The translations under genes were made by a program, and so were the position numbers. Under the pieces are notes generated by a model. It ran no database searches, had not been told where the DNA came from, and worked only from the letters and a program-made list of their open reading frames with translations. A stretch of DNA of 64,000 nucleotides from Daucus carota subsp. sativus (taxonomy: Eukaryota > Streptophyta > Magnoliopsida > Apiales > Apiaceae). The stretch is taken from contig NC_030387.2 in NCBI RefSeq assembly GCF_001625215.2, positions 26,362,517-26,426,516 on the forward strand, written 5' to 3'. This document shows positions 56,505 to 64,000 of the stretch, in pieces. Numbering within the stretch: position 1 is the first letter of the stretch; every line of letters begins with the position of its first letter.

Positions 56505-57267
56505 TGTTATACGCAAAAATCACCATGAAGACCCGGCCCATAAAAGAAGACTATGATAGGCTCAAGATTGGACCAAGTCCAAACCAGCTATGTCAATAAG
56601 AAGAACCCACTTCAAGAAGATGGGGCGCGCCTTATCTTCAGGTTACAGAGAAAGATCGTTATTTGAAGGGCAGGAGGAGACATATTTTACCTAGGGGGAC
56701 GCCCTTAGGTGTATATGAGCTCTACTGTTAACTTGTCGAAGACTCTACCTTGTAGTCTGAGGAGTTATCCTCCTTGGGAGATAGAGAATGAAGATTAGAG
56801 GAGGCCTTGCTCTGTAGTCTGGCGAGTTGTCCTTGTCGGGGAGCTTGTGAAATCTTCTCGAAGATACGCCCTGGAAGGCTCTATCTCTGTAGTCTGGCGG
56901 GTTGTCCCTGTCGGGGAGTAGAGAAGCGTCCTTGCATTTGGGGTAAGTCTTGGGTGCTCGAGAGTCTACAAGGCCCAAGTCTAGGCCTCATCGTATTGGG
57001 CCCCTTTCAGGAGGAAGACAGCAGAAGGGGAAACCTAATCCTATTAGGTTTCTTAGGAGAAAAGAACTACGTATTGGCTTGATCCCCTATAAATATAGGG
57101 GTACGTAGGCAAATTAGGGGACACGAGTTGGGAGCATCTGGAGGCAACTCGAAACCCTAATCTCAGCCACCCCTAAAATTTCATCACCACCGCTCAGCCA
57201 CCATCATAGATCTTGATTCCGGCCACGAACCTCGAATTTTGTTAACTACCAAATTCCTCCGTTAACA
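56505..57267 (+). repeat. Right LTR of the LARD-like element
   Basis: 763 bp. Compared with the left LTR it lacks a ~16-bp piece after CTTCAGG and has a ~16-bp extra piece (CCCCTTTCAGGAGGAAGA) after GTATTGGG. Confidence 0.9.
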
Positions 57268-57593
57268 GCTTGTACTCCTGAATCATGCAAGAACCGATTG
57301 GCTTGTCTTCTTATTAACTGTTGGCTTGCATATTGGCTTGTCTTATTAACTGTTGGCTTGCACATTGGCTTGTCTTCTTATTAACTGTTGTAGCAGGGAA
57401 TAGCATTTTCTGGATTAACACAATGCGCTATGTTCTTACTATTCAGAGCTTCCCTTTGGATATGTGTTGTGTTCCAATTATCACAGAGTGCACAACTATT
57501 CCCGGTTCCAGTACCTTCAATATACAACACATAACATTAGCAACTATGCGAAGACGGAATCAGGATTTCGAGAGAGTCGGAGTTGAAACTATA

Positions 57594-58500
57594 TTACAAA
57601 TAACAACTATAAATATTTGTACGTACTTGTGATACCACGCATTGTCGAATAAGCTGTTGGGAGGGCTCTGAAACCAAATATCCATGAACATGGCCATGCA
57701 CGTGAGTCCCCGAGTCCTCCACATCACTAACAGCAACCGTGTTTTGAGCTTTATTAGACAGATATGATTTGCTATGAAAGCAAGTCGCATAACTATGGAT
57801 CATCAGAGTCCCGATTGCTGCAACCATGGCAATAAATCCCGTAAACGGGAATTTTTCCCAGGGATTTTTATCTAAACACGGAGTTGTTAAATTCTCAAAC
57901 GCATCAGGAAGCACATGTATAAATCCGGATGCCAAAATCACACCCGCGGCAAAAGCCTTAACGAGAAAAAACAAATTCTTCTCCGGATTCAAAGCCGGAA
58001 TTATCTTCCCTAGAAACGGAATACAAACCCCGATTGCACTTGTGACAAGTATCGAAACTTTATACTTCAAAGCTAGATTCTTGTCACGCTCTTCTGCTTC
58101 GGAATCACATGTACATTCGCCTAAAATTAAATTCGGCGCCATCATCATCGCCATCGCGCCTGCTCTCGAGCTCATTACTTTATCCTGAAATTCATGTTCA
58201 GCTTCATCAACATTTTCATCTGTCAAAACGCTACACACCTTGCGCTGCCTGATTCAACACTTGTGATGCACGCTTTCTCTGATTTTCTCCACCAGAGGAA
58301 CCAGCAGCGGGCTGTGGGCACACGACAACTAAAAGTACGATACCGATCAGTATAAACAACTGAGATGATCTACCAGATAATGTCGAAATGCCTAGACTAC
58401 TCTGATCACAGCATAAGTCCCGGTCACTATGGTTATCAAAAACATTACAATAAATCCAGATGATAATTTTTTGCTGCAAGAATAGGGTGATCCGCCACTA
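57594..58500 (-). pseudogene. Chimera of nodulin-like fragment and ZIP metal transporter exon 1
   Basis: On the minus strand, 58500 to about 58175 reads nodulin-like sequence (FILIGIVLLVVVCP, ENQRKRASQVLNQAAQG, VLTDENV). From about 58170 it becomes a ZIP (ZRT/IRT-like) transporter: MMAPNLILGECTCDSEAEE, SAIGVCIPFLGKIIPAL, FFLVKAFAAGVILASGFIHV, LPDAFENLTTPCL, FPFTGFIAMVAAIGTLM and the His-rich loop THVHGHVHG. The ZIP part runs to RQCVVSQ|GTACGT near 57.63 kb, where family members splice to the next exon; that exon is absent. The ZIP stretch is fully open, so its loss of function is recent. The nodulin/ZIP junction is off frame. Confidence 0.85.
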
Positions 58501-58540
58501 ATACCAACAGGATCATCAACATTTAAGGGTTAAGCAAGTG

Positions 58541-59340
58541 AGACATTTCTGGCAAATTGTTGGTACAACACAATCCTTGCGTTGCTTCTTAAAGAATATT
58601 TGCTCATGCTTCTTTGGTGTTGACTGTTGAGTTTAAGTAGAAAACTGGTTGGCTACTTTTATGATCTGGTTTAGTAACATACCATTGTACACTAGAGAGG
58701 TAGTTATGTAAGATCATCAACAAATACCAACCAAATTAAGATGTGCACAAGTGTTGCGTGCAAGTTCTGAATTCAGTAGAGTGACATGTCTGATGCAAAA
58801 TTCAGTAACTGCCAGTATTCATAAAGAAGTACTTGCAATGTCCTTGTTTGTTATCAGATGAATAACGAATTTCGAGTTATATGTCCACACTTATGCGAAC
58901 GGTTTGTGATTTGTACAAGAATCAAGTTTCATAATCAATAACTGTTTTTATTTGAGAATCATTCTGAATGCTTATTGTTTGGTTATTTGCAAACCATCAT
59001 CATTTTTACCACTTGAATCATTAAATGATTTAAGCCCCAAACTGTTATATTATTTGATGTGATCCAACGTTGATGGCTTTAGATTACTATATGTATAATG
59101 TAGAAATAGGAATCCGAGGTAATGGATGGTCTCAGAAATCAGGAATCAGAAGTTTAGAACTGATTGGTTGACATGTAAGAAATCAGGAACCAGGAACACC
59201 AAAAAGGATTAATTGGATCAGTAATCAAAAATATTTGAATAGTAATAATAATATATATTTGATAGTTTCACCTTTTTTATAAAACATATCATTTAAACAT
59301 AAGGTAAAAAGATTAATCGGATTTTAAAAGTCGAATCTAT
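58541..59340. other. Intergenic DNA
   Basis: No gene was seen. Short repeated words AATCAGGAATCAG/AATCAGGAACCAG lie near 59.14-59.19 kb. Confidence 0.45.
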
Positions 59341-59369
59341 CAACGATGGGATGCTCTTGTAAGTGGTAA

Positions 59370-59456
59370 GTCGCTGCATGTTGCAGCAGTCGCGACATTT
59401 AGAGCAGAAAGGATGCTTACAAAAAGAACTAAAACGCATAGAAAAGAAGGAGCCAT
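59370..59456 (-). pseudogene. Orphan exon 1 of expansin-like B (copy of gene B)
   Basis: From the ATG at 59456 the minus strand reads [20 protein letters not shown] and on to ATAATCS, nearly identical to the signal peptide of copy B, then loses similarity near 59370. The upstream TATA stretch (CTATAAATAG, near 59.59 kb) and about 1 kb of promoter are copied too, with a short insertion (AGGGAGGGCTCTAGCATCCC) near 59.54 kb. No other exon is present in this window. Confidence 0.85.
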
Positions 59457-61140
59457 TGATAATTTGTGGATGCAATAAAATAGCAGAAGAGGCAAGATAA
59501 TAAAAAAAAATATACACTGTCTTTTTGAGGTTAGGGAGGGCTCTAGCATCCCCTAGCCCCCCTCTGGTTCCGCCACTTCTTCATATTCTATTTATAGTGT
59601 AATATTCAGCAATTCTTTTTTTGTAAAAAAATGCGAACTTTCAAATTAGTTGAATTCTGTTATAATTGTTTTCAAGCATCCTTATTAGACTTGCCATGTA
59701 ATGATGAAAAACTAGATGTTGAAACTCTTCTGTATATTGTTAATTTTCGGTCCTAGGTGAGTATCAGGATATGTTCATGTGAAAAGCTGTCTAAACAGAA
59801 TTTTACATTGAAAATTTAGGTATAATCTGCTGACTGATAGGATTTTTTTTACCTGATACAAAGTTTCTCTGTAACTACTGTATCCAGTGTTCAATTTATA
59901 CATAAACAGACTGAAATAGTACCATTTACAGCTTGATGATATATAGTTAATCTCTCGGAGATGTTCTAATTAACTGGATCAAATACGTGACCTACTAGCC
60001 TACCAAAAATATACAATTTTTTAATAAATCATGAATTCAACTGATATACTTATAATCAAATTCAGATATTGCATTTCAATGGTCGACTGAGTATTACATG
60101 AAGAGAATTGCTTAGCTAAATGATGATATGTGTCTTGTGATATTGGTCAAATACAGATTTCCAGTGTTCTAATTCTTACAACAATGTAAGAAAGTCGGAG
60201 ACAGGGTAGATCAAGGGTCGTGTCTCAAGTTAGGCTGGTTTGCACCATACCAGGAATCAAAATCTTATAAGGGTTAGTCATATTAAGATTGTATTTATTG
60301 TTGAAAGATGCATATTTAACAACAGTTGAGAGAAAACTTTGTTTTGGCCTAATGGTAAGACATGGACCATGGTAACAGTGACATAGCTCAAGGCATTTAT
60401 ATACCGCGTAGTGTGTGTGTCTGCAACTTGTGTCTGGTCTTGACATGCACAAGCAACTTGGTTCCTTGTCGAAAATGGTGGATAAGAACAGTTCATATAA
60501 GTTTGGTTCTATACCACTCAAGTGACTATCAAAAATTCAACACCATACAAGGTTAGGCAATGTGATTCCAGCATTTTAAGTTTACTGTCACACCAAACAA
60601 AATATGCCATACTTTGATTATCACACCTTTGTACTAATGTTTTGTCGAAATTATATCTTCATAGGGCAAAAAAAATATCGTGCTAGACTATATAATAAAG
60701 TCCTTTTTAACATAAAGGAAGGTGAATAATACAGCATATCCGACGACATCAAAAGTGTGATACAAGTACTCTTTGTGTGTTTTCTCTGTTCATCTGCTAA
60801 TCTTGATTATGTCCATATTTTATGTACATATAAATATACATTCATTAGGAATGAATGAAGTGAACTCAGAGATTAATTCGTAGAACTCCCAGCTAACAAA
60901 AGCTCTGCATCTACTCTTTCCAAATAGATCAAACACATCTCCTCAATATGCTTTCCCTGACGCAAGTACCTTCTTCTATTTCTCAACTTCTCGAATTTTT
61001 TGCTTGTGAACCTGTGAACCAGGGTGAGGCTAGCCAAGCCCCTGGTCCCCAATTAGCTTAGGTTAAGGGTGTTTTCGTAAATAAAAAATTCTAGTTCTGT
61101 TTACAATAGGACGAGGTTCAGTGTCTAAATGATAGTACGA
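59457..61140. repeat. Copy 2 of the EXLB-B upstream block and adjoining sequence
   Basis: 59.6-60.6 kb matches 38.6-39.5 kb. 60.72-60.97 kb matches 39.73-39.98 kb, and together with 60.97-61.14 kb it matches 43.33-43.74 kb. A ~170-bp stretch (59.94-60.12 kb) is absent from copy 1. No working gene. Confidence 0.75.
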
Positions 61141-61144
61141 TGAT

Positions 61145-61310
61145 AGCAAGGGAAGAGAGCTATTACCAATTTACCATGCACAGCAGAGGAGAGCATGGGT
61201 TGATTCAGTCCGGTTTTTGGATGAAGTTTTCGGTTTCGTTTCGGTTTTGTTCGGATCGATTTTTCCCGGTTCTGTTCGGTTTCAATTTTAATTCGGGTTT
61301 TTCTCAGCCC
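61145..61310. mobile_element. Possible small hAT-like element (CGGTTTCGGTT type)
   Basis: A run of TTTTCGGTTTCGTTTCGGTT and GGTTCTGTTCGGTTTC ends in CTCAGCCCTA; the inverted TAGGGCTGAG is a common hAT start. The other end is unclear and no target duplication was found. Confidence 0.4.
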
Positions 61311-61346
61311 TAATGCATGAGAGATTCCAATAATATTAATATATTT

Positions 61347-61349
<3 letters not shown>

Positions 61350-61393
<44 letters not shown>
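61350..61393. repeat. (AT)n microsatellite
   Basis: About 21-22 uninterrupted AT units follow TTTTATT. Probably polymorphic in length. Confidence 0.95.
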
Positions 61394-61397
<4 letters not shown>

Positions 61398-61789
61398 AAA
61401 TTTCATAATTTCGACTTTTAGCTCCTAATCATTAAATTATCAGGATTTGGTTCAACTCTTTTAATATTAATATTGTAATAGATGAATTTTGGGTTTTGGG
61501 ATTTAAAAAATCAATACTGTTTTAATTTATATATAAATTATTTTATATTTTTATTTTTGTATTAAATATATTCTAATATTATTTTCAGCTGGGCCTGCCA
61601 ATCGTCCCTCGGGCTGGACACTTGGCAAAATAAAAATATAAAAGGGTAATACTAGAACTAGATGATGAAGTCAGTTTGCAACGTTATCACATAGTCATAG
61701 TTGTCATCATGTGTCTTCTGGATATAATTACATTATTATCAATATTACGAAGAAAATCTATTAAGCATTTAAACCACAATTGATTTTAA

Positions 61790-64000
61790 TTTATTTTTAG
61801 CCACCGCTTGTGACACCGGAAAATTCCTTATATCGTTTCTGGCCAGCACTCTTAATCGAATGACTAGTTAAGGTGTAAACATTTATTCAACAGGCATTCC
61901 CCGAATTCAACACACTGGAAATAGCTAGCATCTGATGTATTAGTATTACTTAGGTATCATAAATAAGAGTTGTTTAGGTGTCTTGAAACTAAAAAACGAG
62001 TCTTAAACTGGACATGCAAAAATGACAAAAACAACTCGTAAACTAGACAGAGTATGTGTTTTCTTATTTTTCAAAATTTTTATGTGGTGGATATGTAACT
62101 TGAGTACTGTATCAACTAGTTATCAAGAGTTAAGAGCAACATTTATGTGTGTTATAGTTTACGTTGTTTAACAAACTGTGTACAGAAAATTTGTACATAA
62201 TGACGTGGCAAGTGATGTGGTGGATTTTAATTTGGGTGGTTGGTGTAAATGCAGGGGGTCATCCAATTAAAATCCGTCACATATCATTATGTACATGTTT
62301 TTTACACAATACCAAGCATTTTCCTTTTAATATTAATTCACACTTAATAGCTTTTATGATTATGTTGATATAAAATTTATCAACTCGAATCACTGTAATG
62401 TTTCTTATAACAAGAGTTACAACTTACAACTGACAAAGGACTTGTGCTTAATAAGGTTCTCGGTTTTATCATTTAAACATTCTGCAGATTGATTATATAT
62501 ATAGACTGGCATAGATGTGCCTATCTATTGTGTTGTTAGTTTTGGTTATGGACTATGGTGGAGAAAATTTGATCAGAGTGGACCTGCACTCATGCAGCAA
62601 ACTGTACGATGAGGCAGTAAGAAGTGTGTATTTCCTGGGGGAAGACCCAAGTTGATGCTAGAGAAGGTCGTTTTTAGTTGGAGGCTGGTTTTCTTGAACA
62701 ATCTGGTTTATAATAGTCTCAGGGAGGGTTGGAACTAGATGGCAGAAGAAGCAAAATGAAGAAAGCAGAGAAACTAAAAAGCAGTTTGAGCACGATTGAT
62801 AGCCCGAGTGATGGGTTTATCGTCTGTTGTACCGGAACACCCGGGTTATCAGAACAGATATTATTTTGTAAGACATATAAGCCCATTCAGATGTTCATCA
62901 TATATATATTTCAATTCCCGACTATTAGTTATAATCTGTTTAAAAAAAGCAACCAAGAGTACTAACCGGACTAGTGATGCCGGAAATGCAAGGATGGAAG
63001 GTGTTTCAGTGGAAAACAGGAGGCTGGAGATTTTGAGTTTGTGATTTACTCGTGGGTTAAGCAGAGTTGATGCAGCGTCCTTAGAACTTAAGCACAATGC
63101 TTAAAAATCCTATAGATTATAATGCGATTTCAAAAGGCATAAAATACAATGAGCAGTCTCACAAAATCCATCATTTTACGAAGTACAAAAAAATCAATCA
63201 TTAAGATCTTAATGAAATTTAAATTATCTCAATTGAATACAATCGAATTCTAAGCATAATTCAAAATCCAGATGAACACCACCGGGTTTGTTAAGATAAT
63301 TTAAAATCTCAATTGAATACTCAGGATTCTGATATTTCTTGAAATCTGAGTCCTGAATGAAAAAAATTCTTAAAAATCAGGAAGTTGGTAGCGCGCAATT
63401 AAGTTGGTGTTTATAAATGAAATAATCTGCGAAAATTCTTCGGTTGGTATGAAGTCTATGTCTCTGGGACATTTTAATCAGTCCAGTTCTGTTGGAATTG
63501 TTTCTTAGCAACCTGATTAGACTTTGTCACTGGAGAATACTGGTCTTTTTACTAAGAAAAACCAGCTGATAACCTTGTCTTTCAAATAATAAACTTACTG
63601 GGTCATTATCTGATCAAACTTTCATTCATCACACTAAAAGTTATATTCACGCATATAGATTGTTTTAGGTATATCACTCTAGAAATATCTATAATCTTCG
63701 AGAAGATATTTTCACCAAGCCAAATTTGCCAGACATGTTTTTCTATCCTTCAGTGAATTGTACGGCGTTCATAATAAATTTTTTGGTGCAATGTACATAT
63801 CCTCTGTTGGTCCCCGGGTTAAATATCAAACTCAAATCGAAAATCAAAATTAACTGTAAACCAGGGTCTGCTGAAGTGAAGGCATATAATTTTAACCCTC
63901 ATCAGTCATCACAGTCCAAAAAATAGAGGTTAGAAGTTACTGAGCTAGTTGAATTTACACTGATGAGTAAACATCAGGTCATGCAAACGTCTTATTATCC
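61790..64000. repeat. Segmental duplication block, copy 2 (runs off the window)
   Basis: 61.90-63.97 kb matches 43.86-45.90 kb in order and orientation. It includes a decayed nodulin-like piece at 62.46-62.80 kb (TTGTTAGTTTTGGTTATGG, GGTCGTTTTTAGTTGG) and ends in the TCCCCGGGTTAAATATCAA block also seen at 45.72 kb. Copy 1 continues into a nodulin-like gene piece at 46.24 kb, so another copy may follow just beyond 64 kb. Confidence 0.75.

Larger units (their letters stand above)
46399..57267 (+). mobile_element. Large non-coding LTR element (LARD-like)
   Basis: LTRs 46399-47162 (764 bp) and 56505-57267 (763 bp), TGTTATACG...CCGTTAACA, are flanked by GCTTG on both sides (46394-46398, 57268-57272). 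A primer-binding-like TTGGCGCTAGAAGGAGGGG follows the left LTR and a purine tract AGATCTGGGGGG precedes the right one, so the orientation is plus. Without the Reina insert it is about 5.3 kb and has no gag-pol. The LTRs differ by two indels of about 16 bp and a few bases, so it is young. It must have used proteins of another element. Confidence 0.9.
46238..57465 (+). pseudogene. Nodulin-like fragment split by a nested retrotransposon
   Basis: 46238-46398 matches the palindrome arm from GCACCAGCACGAACTTTCCAG through CATCTTCCATTATGGCTT. After the LTR element, 57268-57465 resumes with GTACTCCTGAATCATGCAAG and continues LVFLLTVVAGNSIFWINTM, then SFPLDM. Small tandem repeats of TATTGGCTTGTCTT occur after the junction. 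This is a third copy of the same MFS gene, cut by the insertion at the GCTTG target. Confidence 0.8.

Noticed and set aside
1-64000. tRNA or rRNA genes
   Set aside because: I looked for A- and B-box-like tRNA patterns and rRNA cores and found none convincing; only guide-length rRNA complementarity in the snoRNAs.

Overview
The window is nuclear DNA of a flowering plant. Genes have AT-rich GT-AG introns, the proteins match well-known plant families, and the gaps are filled with plant transposon types (Tat/Retand and Reina Gypsy elements, Helitrons, hAT, MULE and Tourist MITEs). The gene set fits a eudicot, possibly an asterid; the species cannot be fixed from the sequence alone.

Layout. 0.2-0.9 kb: a polycistronic box C/D snoRNA locus with a TATA box, three site II elements and a telo-box; three snoRNAs can be read, and their guides match 18S rRNA (plus one 25S site). 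1.4-1.8 kb: a dead C-terminal piece of an LRR receptor-like protein. 2.9-7.1 kb (minus): an intact six-exon tetraspanin, TOM2A, with MITEs in its introns. 8.2-11.6 kb: Helitron ends, including an element with stacked 5' modules. 12.06-24.23 kb: a three-level nest, in which a MULE-type fold-back MITE was split by a Retand (Tat) LTR retrotransposon, one LTR of which was then hit by a hAT element. All three target-site duplications are readable. The Retand element carries a GC-rich ~172-bp satellite and an antisense gene with its own TATA box. 26.9-29.8 kb (plus): intact VPS55. As I recall, TOM2A and VPS55 are neighbours in Arabidopsis too, so this pair is probably conserved microsynteny pushed apart by transposons. 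30.5-31.4 kb (plus): a single-exon membrane-anchored MYB (maMYB). 33.2-38.5 kb (minus): two intact tandem expansin-like B genes with matching exon structure.

38.6-64 kb is a duplicated, decayed zone. It holds pieces of an NFD4/nodulin-like MFS transporter gene, including a ~1-kb-arm head-to-head palindrome, a chimera of a nodulin-like piece with exon 1 of a ZIP metal transporter, an orphan promoter-plus-exon-1 copy of an expansin-like B gene, and long intergenic blocks present two or three times. One nodulin-like fragment is split at 46.4/57.3 kb by a large non-coding LTR element (LARD-like), which is itself interrupted by a very young Reina chromovirus with identical LTRs.

The working host genes are therefore the snoRNA locus, TOM2A, VPS55, maMYB and two expansin-like B genes. 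They are not a pathway. The main points of interest are the snoRNA cluster, the long palindrome that could make hairpin RNA, the antisense gene in the Retand element, and three minute poly(A) insertion footprints with 16-19-bp target duplications.
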